A stretch of DNA of 64,000 nt from Euptelea pleiosperma (lineage: Eukaryota; Streptophyta; Magnoliopsida; Ranunculales; Eupteleaceae), in assembly GCA_035048495.1 (NCBI GenBank), contig CM068540.1, forward strand, positions 11,330,829-11,394,828, given 5' to 3'. The notes under the pieces are model-generated. The model searched no databases. It saw only the letters and a program-made list of their open reading frames with translations, and was not told where the DNA came from. The position numbers and the translations under genes were made by a program. Position 1 is the stretch's first letter; each line of letters starts with the position of its first letter. This document shows, piece after piece, positions 34,232-45,737 of the stretch.

Positions 34232-37200
34232 TGATATTCGCTCAAAAGTGCTTATTTTAAGCAATTATCCTTTTAGCGTTATTGCATTCTCCTACGTTAA
34301 AATGCTCTATTTATCTACTTTTCTACGTAAGAGTCTCTTTTGTTGCGTAGAACACACTTTTCTGGACGAAATGGTATATTTGCATGCATTAAACACATTT
34401 TCGGAAGTCTAGGCATGAAGTCATTCTGATAGAGTCTCATTACGCGCTTCTTCTGTCGTAGGAAACCCCGATGGGACAATTCTCGAGACTTGCGAGCCCA
34501 CATCGATCAGGAAAGCCCATTATCAAAGCTTAAAGAGCCCACATGCTATGACTAGAAGATATGGGCCAAATATGGGCTGAATAAGAGGACCAAAAGGCCG
34601 GCCCAAAGAACGAAGAGAGTAGGAAAGCCAATGACCAAGAGACGGACCAAAGCATTTAAAGCCACATGAGTCAGCAAAGAATAATAGTCTACTCTACTGG
34701 AGAAGCGTGAGGATGGTCACAGTGAAGACTAGGGTTCCAGACCCTCTACCAATACCTTTCTCCATTTTTTTGATACTTTTTCTCTCATCTCTCCTTATTC
34801 TCTATCTCTCTTCATCTCTCGGTCCTCGAATCTACTGACCTAACCCCAGAACTCCTGTCCATCGGCTCTATCTCATCTCCCTTAGCTTTCTGATCGTTGG
34901 ATCTTCCTTCGGACCGTTGGATCTTCAATCGGACCGTTGGATCTCTTTAGATCCGTCGATTTACCAATCTGGGTCCCAATCAAGTCACCATCCATCCGAT
35001 CGCCATCAGACTGTCTGTCACATCATCTTGTGAGACGATGGACATCATCAATCTATGTGGGCCAGTAGCCGGGCCCATCATCATCGACCCGCTGTCCGAC
35101 CAGTTAGTGGACCCCGTGAATTTCCAAAGAATTTTAATTAAATTTTAAAAAAAATGGGGGGTCCACTAAATGGGGACATTCCCCAAGAAAAAGTAGCATT
35201 TTACTTAAAAAAAAATTAAAAATTAAAAATTTTTTTTTTTTTATTATTTAAAAAATACCCTATTTCCATTAATGGAAATAGGGAGCTTTAAAAGGAGAAG
35301 GATAGGGGTTCGTTCGAACCCTAATCCCTCTCCCCTCTCCTCCTCTCCTTCCCCAAAATCCTTCCCCACGTTCTTCCCTACGTTTTCTTCTCCTTCCCCT
35401 TACCTTCTTCTATCTTTCTTCTTCTTCATTTCTTCTTCTTCTTCATTCTCTTTTCTCGCCGGAGTTGCGCCTGCAACTCCGGCCGTTTTTCTCCTCCATC
35501 TTCTCTTCTTGATCTTCTCAGATTAGCCAACTTAATCAATATAGTAAACCTAGCCAAACTGGTCATCTACACCAATCTAGTCCAATCCAGGCAAATTAGT
35601 CATCTACGTCTAGTCAACATAACTATGCTGGTCAAACTAGTCAATATAGTCAACCTTAGTCAAACTGGTAAACTTGATCAATCTAATCGACCTAATCAGC
35701 GGGTAAAACTAATCAATCTATCTTCCAATCAAACTGGTAATGCTAGTCAACTGGTTTACTAGTCAAAATAGTCAGACTGTTCAATTAAGATCATCTGAGG
35801 ATATAATTCTGTCAACATACCATTCTGCCACGATCTCCTTGATAAGGTATGACAGTGTTAGGTTTGCGACATAGTCAAGCATAATATAAAATCAAGTATT
35901 ATAATAATATACATACAAACAATAGTACACAATCACTATTTATAAGTATTACAAACAATCAGAGTGCTCTAGATTACAGTGTTTCCAAGTGTCTCTAATG
36001 TGTATACTAAAATGTTATGGTCTCCATAATAATAATGAGCACATTAATCAGATCCCAAAATGGTCTCCATTCCACGGGTCCTTAGGGTAATCTACTGACT
36101 GTGCTCTAAATGGGGGGTCCACTAAATGGGGACATTCCCCAAGAAAAAGTAGCATTTTACTTAAAAAAAATTTTAAAAATATTTTTTTTTATTATTTAAA
36201 AAATACCCTATTTCCATTAATGGAAATAGGGAGCTTTAAAAGGAGAAGGATAGGGGTTCGTTCGAACCCTAATCCCTCTCCCCTCTCCTCCTCTCCTTCC
36301 CCAAAATCCTTCCCCACGTTCTTCCCTACGTTTTTTTCTCCTTGCCCTTACCTTCTTCTATCTTTCTTCTTCTTCATTTCTTCTTCTTCTTCATTCTCTT
36401 TTCTCGCCGGAGTTGCGCCTGCAACTCCGGCCGTTTTTCTCCTCCATCTTCTCTTCTTGATCTTCTCAGATTAGCCAACTTAATCAATATAGTAAACCTA
36501 GCCAAACTGGTCATCTACACCAATCTAGTCCAATCCAGGCAAATTAGTCATCTACGTCTAGTCAACATAACTATGCTGGTCAAACTAGTCAATATAGTCA
36601 ACCTTAGTCAAACTGGTAAACTTGATCAATCTAATCGACCTAATCAGCGGGTAAAACTAATCAATCTATCTTCCAATCAAACTGGTAATGCTAGTCAACT
36701 GGTTTACTAGTCAAAATAGTCAGACTGTTCAATTAAGATCATCTGAGGATATAATTCTGTCAACATACCATTCTGCCACGATCTCCTTGATAAGGTATGA
36801 CAGTGTTAGGTTTGCGACATAGTCAAGCATAATATAAAATCAAGTATTATAATAATATACATACAAACAATAGTACACAATCACTATTTATAAGTATTAC
36901 AAACAATCAGAGTGCTCTAGATTACAGTGTTTCCAAGTGTCTCTAATGTGTATACTAAAATGTTATGGTCTCCATAATAATAATGAGCACATTAATCAGA
37001 TCCCAAAATGGTCTCCATTCCACGGGTCCTTAGGGTAATCTACTGACTGTGCTCTAAATGGGGGGTCCACTAAATGGGGACATTCCCCAAGAAAAAGTAG
37101 CATTTTACTTAAAAAAAATTTTAAAAATATTTTTTTTTATTATTTAAAAAATACCCTATTTTCATTAATGGAAATAGGGAGCTTTAAAAGGAGAAGGATA

Positions 37201-39655
37201 GGGGTTCGTTCGAACCCTAATCCCTCTCCCCTCTCCTCCTCTCCTTCCCCAAAATCCTTCCCCACGTTCTTCCCTACGTTTTCTTCTCCTTCCCCTTACC
37301 TTCTTCTATCTTTCTTCTTCTTCATTTCTTCTTCTTCTTCATTCTCTTTTCTCGCCGGAGTTGCGCCTGCAACTCCGGCCGTTTTTCTCCTCCATCTTCT
37401 CTTCTTGATCTTCTCAGATTAGCCAACTTAATCAATATAGTAAACCTAGCCAAACTGGTCATCTACACCAATCTAGTCCAATCCAGGCAAATTAGTCATC
37501 TACGTCTAGTCAACATAACTATGCTGGTCAAACTAGTCAATATAGTCAACCTTAGTCAAACTAGTAAACTTGATCAATCTAATCGACCTAATCAGCGGGT
37601 AAAACTAATCAATCTATCTTCCAATCAAACTGGTAATGCTAGTCAACTGGTTTACTAGTCAAAATAGTCAGACTGTTCAATTAAGATCATCTGAGGATAT
37701 AATTCTGTCAACATACCATTCTGCCACGATCTCCTTGATAAGGTATGACAGTGTTAGGTTTGCGACATAGTCAAGCATAATATAAAATCAAGTATTATAA
37801 TAATATACATACAAACAATAGTACACAATCACTATTTATAAGTATTACAAACAATCAGAGTGCTCTAGATTACAGTGTTTCCAAGTGTCTCTAATGTGTA
37901 TACTAAAATGTTATGGTCTCCATAATAATAATGAGCACATTAATCAGATCCCAAAATGGTCTCCATTCCACGGGTCCTTAGGGTAATCTACTGACTGTGC
38001 TCTAAATGGGGGGTCCACTAAATGGGGACATTCCCCAAGAAAAAGTAGCATTTTACTTAAAAAAAATTTTAAAAATATTTTTTTTTATTATTTAAAAAAT
38101 ACCCTATTTCCATTAATGGAAATAGGGAGCTTTAAAAGGAGAAGGATAGGGGTTCGTTCGAACCCTAATCCCTCTCCCCTCTCCTCCTCTCCTTCCCCAA
38201 AATCCTTCCCCACGTTCTCCCCTTCGTTCTCTCCTTTTTTCCTCCTCTTCTTCTTCTTCTTCTTCTTCTTCTTCTTCTTCATCCCGGCCGGAGTTGCAGA
38301 ACTCCGGCCGCCTCCTTCTTCTCTTCTTCTTCGACTGTCTCGTCCTACTTCTCCTTCATCTAAAGCCTCCCCCCTCCGCCTGTGCGCAGCAAAGCTTGCT
38401 GCCACGGGCAGCACCGTTTCTTTTTCACGTTTGCTTACCGGAGTTGCAGCCTGCAACTCCGGTCACCACGTCAAGAATCACCCTCTCCGTCTCCTTCTTC
38501 ACCTTCGTCTTCTCGTCTTCCACAACGACCGCCTGCTGCCACCACTGTTAATCCATCAAACAACGCCTGCAACTTAGTTGCAGGCCGTGCCGTTTCCACA
38601 ATAATCATTTTCGGTTGAAGCTTCACCACCGCCCAGCACAACCACCACCGTCCTTCACCATCCTCTCTTCTCTCTCTTGTTCAACACCGTTAACCCCCTG
38701 CACCACCAACCTGCTGCCTCAACATCAGCATCTTTTACAGGTCCGCCTGCATCCACGTTCCATACCACCACCGTCTCACCATTCCAGCACCATTACAGCC
38801 TTCCACCTTATTCCCTTCCTCCCCCACATCGGCCAGCAACCAGTAGCACCTCCGTGCTCTCCATCCTCTCTCTTCTGCCATCCTTTAAAAAAAAAAAAAG
38901 AAAAGAAAACAAACAAAAAAAAAGAAAAGAAAAAGGCAGCAAAGAAAAGAGGAAGGAGAGAAGATGAGAAAGAGAGAAAAGAAGGGATCACCCCTACCTG
39001 ACTCCCCTCTCCGAGGCTGTGCGTGTCCTCCACGAAAGCATCTTCTTCTTCTCAAGACCGGCAGCAACAACCACCGATGGTGCTCCTCCATGACTGTTCA
39101 CCACGCAACCCACTCTATTGGTGACTGGTTTCGTGGTGTTCCATTACCACCTCGGGATGCCATTATCGCACCACATTTTCCTCCAAGGCCAGCCACCATC
39201 ATCGTCTATGGTAAGATTGCGGTGAGTTTCCTAATCTCTCTCTTCTTTCTCTTCTCTCTTCTCGCTTTTCTCTCTCTAGATTTCCCTATCTATCTCTACA
39301 ATCTCCTCTCTAATTTCTCTCTCTAGATTTCTCTATTTTCTCTATCTAGTTCTCTCTTTCTCTCTCTAGTTTATTTTTTTTAAGCTTTATAATTTAGTTA
39401 TTTTTACTTGATTGTAAGAGACATGTTCGAATGAATGAAGTTGATTTGAATAAAATTGTGTTCCATTTTCAGGAAATTTTCTGTCATTTTATGTTCTTAT
39501 TCGTGCTAATCAGACTAATCCCGAGTGCGGATCGACATCCGACACGAGCCACTATGCAAAACTGCTCATTTTACAGGTTAAATGTCTCAGATAAATTAAA
39601 AATGTGTTGAAGTTAGGGTTTCCGTAACCAACGACGCGGAAAAATCCTACTTTCA
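34232..39655 (+). mobile_element. Solo LTR L8 (5424 bp, enlarged by tandem amplification)
   Basis: Ends TGATATTCGCTC and CCTACTTTCA, flanked by CACTC at 34227-34231 and 39656-39660. It is about twice the usual length because a segment of about 948 bp is present three times plus the start of a fourth copy. Other family landmarks are present: B-box-like GGTTCCAGACC (34733-34743), 26-bp palindrome (35258-35283 and in each copy), intron-like segment (39211-39576). No internal region, hence a solo LTR. Confidence 0.94.
35153..38215. repeat. Tandem repeat inside L8: 948-bp unit, three copies plus a partial fourth
   Basis: Unit starts (measured at GTCCACTAAATGG) are 35161, 36117, 37065 and 38013; copies 2 and 3 differ at only a few sites, copy 1 is slightly longer in an A/T run. 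Each unit starts in normal LTR sequence before the 26-bp palindrome and TATA-like box, then passes into about 600 bp that other LTRs lack (35508-36106 in copy 1): a run of TAGTCAA-type words, then AT-rich DNA. The fourth copy returns to ordinary LTR R sequence after about 38215. Confidence 0.95.
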
Positions 39656-40135
39656 CACTCCTTAATAGGTTGCTTGATATTCGCTCAAAAGTGCTTATTT
39701 TAAGCAATTATCCTGTTAGCATTATTGCATTCTCCCACGTTAAAATACTCTATTTATCTACTTTTCTACGTAAGAGTCTCTTTTGTTGCGTAGAACACAC
39801 TTTTCTGGACGAAATGGTATATTTGCATGCATTAAACACATTTTCGAAAGTCTAGACATGAAGTCATTCTGATAGAGCCTCATTACGCGCTTCTTCTGTC
39901 GCAGGAAACCCCGATGGGACGACTCTCGAGACTTGTGGGCCCAAATCGATCATGAAAGCCCATTATTAAAGCTTAAAGAGCCCACATGCTATGACTAGAA
40001 GATATGGGCCAAATATGGGCTGAATAAGAGGACCAAAAAGTCGGCCCAAAGAACGAAGAGAGTAGGAGAGCCAATGACCAAGAGACGGACCAAAGCGTTT
40101 AAAGCCACATGAGTCAGCAAAGAATGATAGTCGAC

Positions 40136-40195
40136 TCTACTGGAGAAGCGTGAGGATGGTCACAGTGAAGACCAGGGTTCCAGACCCTCCGCCAG
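40136..40195 (+). promoter_or_regulatory. tRNA-like Pol III promoter block in U3 (E1 5' LTR example)
   Basis: An A-box-like CTACTGGAGAAGCGTGAGG lies about 40 bp before a B-box GGTTCCAGACC (40176-40186), which matches GGTTCNANNCC. The B box is conserved in every LTR copy in the window (about 13873, 24467, 26001, 31667, 32648, 33635, 34733, 49853, 55222, 59281). The copies at 55150-55240 and 59220-59300 keep a clear tRNA shape (CTCAGTTGGTAAAGC ... GGTTCAAGACC). Whether it is transcribed is unknown. Confidence 0.6.
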
Positions 40196-40704
40196 TGCTT
40201 TTATTTCTATTTTCTGATACTTTCTCTCTCATCTCTCCTTATTCTCTCTCTCTCTTCATCTCTCGGTCCTCGAATCTACTGACCTAACCCCAGAACTCCT
40301 GCCCATCAGCTCTATCTCATCTCCCTTAGCTTTCTGACCGTTGGATCTTCCATCGGACCGTTGGATCTTCAATCGGACCGTTGGATCTCTCTAAATCCAT
40401 CGATCTACTAATCTGGGTCCCAATCAAGTCACCATCCATCCGATCGCCATCAGACTGTCTGTCACATCATCTTGTGAGACGATAGACATCATCAATCCAT
40501 GCGGGCCAGTAGCCGGGCCCATCTTCATCGACCCGCTGTCCGACCAGTTAGTGGACCCCGCGAATTTCAAAATAATTTTAATTAAATGGGGGGTCCACTA
40601 ATTGGGGAGATTCCCCATAAAAAAAGTAGTGTTTTACTTAAAAAAAAAAAAAATATATATATATATATATATATTTTACTTATTTTTTTTATTTTCAAAA
40701 ACCC

Positions 40705-40743
40705 CCTATTTCCATTAAAGGAAATAGGGAAGCTTTAAAAAGG
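40705..40743 (+). promoter_or_regulatory. Putative LTR core promoter: palindrome plus TATA-like box
   Basis: CTTTAAAAAGG at 40733 is the only TATA-like element in a fixed place in all copies. It is preceded by CCCTATTTCCATTAATGG-type sequence that in most copies is a perfect 26-bp palindrome (for example 35258-35283 and 50372-50397); in this copy one base breaks it. The transcription start would lie near 40765. Confidence 0.5.
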
Positions 40744-42494
40744 GGGAAGGAGGGGGACGAACCCTAATTTCCAAACCCTAATCCTCCTCTAATCCCCTCC
40801 TTTCTCTCCCAAAACCTTCCCTTGCTGTTCTTCCTCCTCCTCTTCCCTTCTCCTTCTTCTTCTTCACCTTCTTCTTCGTCATTGCTTCTCGCCGGAGTTG
40901 CAGAACTCCGGCCAACTGCAACTCCTTCCTTATTCCCCATCCACCATCTTTCTCCTCTCTTTCTCTTTCACGCTACAACCCATCCACGTCCTAACCCATC
41001 AACTTAGCCGCCCCCATTCCTTTCATCTTCAAGCCGTTAGCCTCCACCTCCATTAACACCACCGAACCCGAGCTCCTCTCCTTCCCTTCTCCACATCCTC
41101 TTCGTTACTGGTGTTGCAACCTACAACACCAGGTTACAGCTCCGTGGCTGCGCCTCCCAACTGGTTTACCAAAACACAGTCTCCATCATCTCCAAAGCGT
41201 TGTTGGTTCACCGCCTGCAACACCACTCCGTCTCCCTCACGCCTAGCCGCCCCCTCACAAAGTCGATCCTCCATTGGAAGGAACAGAGCCTTCTCCAACG
41301 GACTGCCCAGCCTCACTTCACCGCCTGCTCCTTCATCTTCAAAACAAACAAAAGAAAAAAAGGAGAACATAAAAGAAAAGAAGAAAAGGATGGAAGAGGA
41401 CGCCATTAGGCTTCTCTCTACCATTTTCTGGGCAGCAACCTCCATTATCGTCGCCTGCAACCTATGCCCTTACCACCTGGACCTCTACCCTCTCTCTTAG
41501 CCGTTCTTACTCCCTCCATGGTGACCACGAACCTGCATCCTCCCATCTCTCTTTGCTGAACTGGCGTGTCTTCTTTGCCAGCCACCACCATCAACGATGG
41601 TGCATCTCTTTGCAGCTCCAGGCAGCAATCTACACCTTCCCCCACAAGCCACGTGCAACTCCAGCAAGTCACCTACCAGCATCTCTTAGCCGCTGCCAAC
41701 TGTTGGTTGCACATCGTCTCCCCCACCGTCCACGGTCCACTTAACGGTGCATCAAGCACCTCTCAACATGCTGCCCCAAATTGCTTGGAAGAAAAATCAT
41801 GATGGTCGATTCGCCACATCATCGGTTGGAACTCTAGGTGATCTTCTCCGGCCAAACCACTCCTTGCTACCATGTTGCTAGCAACTCTTCCATTGCTCTC
41901 CATCTGAAGGTGAGATCAAACGGTGAATTTTCCTTCTAGGATATTTTCTATCTCTTTAGTCTCTTTCTCTCTCTAGACTTCTCTTTGTCTCTCTCTAAAA
42001 GTCTCATCCTCTACCTTTTTCTCTCTCCTCTATAGACTCTCTCTCTCTCTAGTTTTCTCTCTCTATGTTTCATGTTTTTTAGGTTTGTTTTAATTATTAT
42101 TTTTTTTTTAGTGAATGTAAACGGTTTATTTGGATTCAATAAAATAAGTTTTCTTATGAGTGCTTGTTCGTGATAATTTTTTATGAATAATAATTTTGAA
42201 TTTATTTGTTTATTAAGCTCTTTTATTAAGAATCGATCTCTGAAATTAAAATAAAAAAAAAATCATGTTTTAAACTTCGATCCACCCCTCTCATCCTTCC
42301 ATCGAGTTCTTTAGCATGCTCCGTCATTTTATGATTCTTGTTTGCGCTAACTAAACCCCGATTGCGGATCGACATCCGACACGAATCCCTATACAAGAAT
42401 TACCATTTTTGCAGGAATTAAATCGAAAAAGATACAAATTTTGTTGGGATTAGAGTTTCTGTAACCAACGACGAAAAAAAATACTACTTTCAAA

Positions 42495-42512
42495 TGGCGC
42501 CGCTGCCGCTCG
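42495..42512 (+). other. Primer binding site of E1 (tRNA-Asp type)
   Basis: Two bases after the LTR the sequence reads TGGCGCCGCTGCCG. It matches the start TGGCGCCGTTGCCG complementary to the 3' end of plant tRNA-Asp, the primer used by Athila elements, apart from one position. The same site follows the LTR of E2 (61624). Confidence 0.85.
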
Positions 42513-44201
42513 GGTGTTCGGGAGTGCGAAAAAGGACGTAAAGACGGAATTGGAAAGTTGCTGAAGCGGAAAGCTGCTCAATTTGGCCAGCCTGACCTTT
42601 TCGGGAAACTTTCTATTTTTTTTTGTTTTTGTTGATTTTTAGCAGTTTTTAAATTACTATTTTTAATGCCTCGGAAGGCCGAGTGCAATTTGTAATAATT
42701 TAGGAATTTTACTGCTTTCCAAATAACTGCTAGATCTTGTTCTAGGGTTTTTTAGAAACCCTAGATTAAGTGGAAAATACAAAAAAATTAAAAAATCAAA
42801 ATTCAAAAAAATTAGGATTTTATATTCTGCAGATTTTTAGAAATCACCAATCACGGATTTGCGATTTTAGGAAAGCTTCTAAAATCTTGAAACTTTGCTA
42901 AATTAGGGTTTTCCCTTTTAGAAGTTTCCTCTTTAGAAGAATTTCTATCTTTAGAAATCTTCCGAATTTGGAAAAGTCTGCAAAAGGAAATACCCCAAAT
43001 CTAGCAGAATTTCAATTTTGGGAAATTTCCCAAAATTATAAGGGATCTCGCAATCAAATCTTGGAAGATCTCCACCGTTCGGGAAACTTTCCAATCTAGG
43101 TATTTTCCAATCTGGGAATTCCTAAATTTTAACCCATTTCGAACTTGGAAATTAATTCAAAAACTTGCCTAAATCCAGTGCTTGTTCAGTGAACCCTAAA
43201 AAGGCAAGGATCTTCCAAATAGAATCCCACATACCTAGACCGTGCGATCTAACTATTTCTGCAGGAACACGATCCAGTGTAGGTAGGGAGCGAAAGCTCA
43301 AAGAGGTGGAGTCGGGCCCAAGCCCATTAGGATACCCCTCTCTAACCCACGGAGGCGACCCCATGGCGTGGCCCACGGGAGGTAAGTCTCTATCCTCGCC
43401 TTGAGTGCGATACAGAGCAATTTGGGTGAATCATTGCCGCTTGTCTATTTGCTTTCGCATCCATATTCTTCGACTTGCGTGGCGTGGCCGTTAATCAATC
43501 AACTCTAAGAGAGCAGACCCAGCTCCAAATTGAAACTGGTGGGATTTCATCACCCACCTCATCATTCCATCTGATTTGATCCCAAGGCTCCATTTAATTA
43601 AAAAGAATCAAGAAGTAGAGCCAATTAGCCCGGTGTTCGAGGAAAAATCCACACAAAGCGAACCCGCTTAACATCCAATCGAAATAAGACCACGAGCACG
43701 GGTCCCTGTTGTCTAACACACCCATAAGTCCCTGCTACTCAAGTACACTGAGCTCGACGTGGCATCTTGGACTATTCGGCGGTTAGTTACGTGTGGACTA
43801 GGAACACGCATCAACCCTAGCTTAACCCGAGAGAACACTCTTCTTATACACTTGACCAATCCGATTAGTCTGGGACGTACTTAAGTCAGCCATTGTGCCG
43901 CACGTCTGTCTAGGCTTCGGATGACCTTGTTGTTAACTAGAGTTAGTACTAAAGGATTCGCTCTGAAGAGTGTAGCCTGGTGAGAACCTCTGAGTGCAGA
44001 ACAGTTAGTCCGGCGGTTAAAAGATAAACCAGTGGTCCGCCCACTGTCATAATCTACTCTAGCCCCAAAACTAACAAAGATAATTCCTAAAATATATCCT
44101 GATTGCTTAGAATAGGATTATCTGTGCTTGGTGTGCATCATTTAGGATAGTGTTCCTCTCTGGCAACTTTTTGCCAAGTATAGAGCTTGCCTCATTCGCG
44201 T
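42513..44201 (+). other. E1 leader (5' untranslated region) with a candidate exon
   Basis: About 1.7 kb between primer site and gag start, nearly identical to the E2 leader (61642-63336). It is mostly non-coding and AT-rich up to 43200. A 117-nt segment (43265-43381) is bordered by TTCTGCAG and GTAAGT and looks like an internal exon. Confidence 0.8.
43265..43381 (+). other. Candidate 117-nt leader exon of E1
   Basis: Acceptor ATTTCTGCAG just before it and donor GGGAG/GTAAGT just after it. It is open in one frame (SSVGRERKLKEVE, LGYPSLTHGGDPMAWP). In E2 the same exon (62398-62514) differs at four codons, three of them silent. It may join an upstream exon to gag; a function is not known. Confidence 0.5.
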
Positions 44202-45737
44202 ATGCCCGTTTGGAATCGTCCGAACAAGCGCTTGATTCGATCTGAGAATCACGTCCCTACAGTGGATCCTCCACTGAATTCTTCCCCATCTCTTTCACCA
44301 CCCACCTCCCCCAGTACTACTACCTTTGTAGTCATGGCAGTCGAACGACCTCTTATCGAGACGTTCGCTCCTATCTCTGCCAATCCGCCCACTTGCATTG
44401 TTCTCCCACCTACTACGGCGGTACAATTTGAGATCAGGCCGCAGACGATCCAAATGCTGCCAACCTTTCATGGTCTCCCATGAGAGGACCCCTATTCTCA
44501 TATTAGGGAATTCCAACATGTCATCCTACTTTTCAAGAATCAGAACCTCGATGATGACAATGTGCATCTGCGGTTTTTTCCATTCTTGCTCAAAGACCGA
44601 GCCTCAGATTGGCTCTACTCCTTACCCGCTGATTCAATCAGCAGTTGGAAAGAATTGGTGAGCAAATTCATGTCTAAATTCTACCCCATGACTCGGACCA
44701 ACCAAATGAAGCAACTCATCCAGGACTTTCGACAGAAGTCCGATGAGAAATTTTTTGAAGCATGGGATAGATTCCAAGACTACCTGACTAAGTGTCCCCA
44801 CCATAGCATCGACAAGGGCAATCTTGTCCATGTCTTCTAGAAGGGACTTACTGATGAGTCCCGGACCATGGTAGAGTCAATGTGCCAAGGAAAATTCCTG
44901 CACCAAACTCCGACCGATGCATACAAATTCTTGGGAGAGTTAGGAGAAAACTCTCAACATTGGACGACTGACTCAGAGTTCAGTCGAACCACTTCGGTCC
45001 AAAGGACAACCAAGGGACATGATGCTACATCCGATACTGAGCTTCGATCAGTCATTCAAGAGTTGAGCAAGTCAGTCTCGGCACTGGCTGTGTCTGTACA
45101 AAAGCCTACTCAACAATCAACCCCAGTCATGCATGTGGGACACGAGAGCCCTATGGAATCCTGTACCCTCTGTCTACAACCCTCCCATACTACTGAGCAT
45201 TGTCCTTTGAATGAAGGATGGTCTAATCCTCTTCAGGAAGAAGTTTATGCTTTCAGCACATACAAACCTCCTACTCAGAACTCGTATAGTCAATCCTATC
45301 ATTCGGACAAGAGAAACCACCCTAACTTCTCTTGGAGGCCTCAGTCTACTCAACCACAAGCTCAACCTCCACGTCAACCTCAGGGCATGTATCCTCCTGG
45401 GTTCAATCAACCCAATAGGCAATTCAATCAGGGACAATATCAGCAGAATCAGTACCCATCTACTCAGAACCAGCAGTTCCAACAGGGTCAATACTCTGGA
45501 CAATAGAGCACATTTCAGAATCAGCAAAGAGCTCCCCAGAACTTTCAGAACCAACAGATTGTCCCAACTAATACTTTCGCCTATAACTATAATGCCCCGA
45601 TGAGCTCGAGTCGCGAATTGGTGCCTCAGCTCCCTTTAGCTGCTCCCCAACAGTCGGTCCCCAAACCCGGTATCGAGGACCTTCTAGCTCAACTCATTAC
45701 TCAATCTATGCAACGCCTAGAGCAACAGCAACAGTAA
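44202..45737 (+). pseudogene. E1 gag (capsid/nucleocapsid), with four stop codons
   Basis: ATG at 44202 (the upstream TTG in frame is not needed) gives MPVWNRPNKRLIRSENHV. The capsid region is typical retrotransposon gag: AVQFEIRPQTIQMLPTFHGL, HIREFQHVILLFKNQNLDDD, LKDRASDWLYSLPADSISSW, KFMSKFYPMTRTNQMKQLIQ and WDRFQDYLTKCPHHSIDKGN. A Cys/His knuckle C-x2-C-x3-H-x4-C is visible near 45162-45203 (SCTLCLQPSHTTEHCPLN), then a Gln/Pro-rich tail. In-frame stops: TGA 44481, TAG 44838, TAG 45504, TAA 45735. E2 reads Arg and Tyr at the first two sites, so these are recent lesions of E1. Gag would form the particle that packages the RNA. Confidence 0.9.

Larger units (their letters stand above)
39675..42492 (+). 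repeat. 5' LTR of E1 (2818 bp)
   Basis: TGATATTCGC to TACTTTCA. From left to right: tRNA-like block (40118-40195), three 20-bp repeats with CCGTTGGATCTTC (40337-40393), a (TA)n run (40652-40674), the palindrome-like CCCTATTTCCATTAAAGG region (40705-40729), a TATA-like CTTTAAAAAGG (40733-40743), palindrome GCCGGAGTTGC...GCAACTCC-type (40891-40912), intron-like GTGAGA...TTGCAG (41910-42414), poly-A signal AATAAA (42138-42143), and the conserved U5 hairpin CGGATCGACATCCG. By these marks U3 is about 1.1 kb, R about 1.4 kb, U5 about 0.35 kb. Confidence 0.95.

Noticed and set aside
41111..41500. 129-codon frame repeated at 57321-57710
   Set aside because: Identical because both lie in the two LTRs of E1; R-region sequence with no domain.
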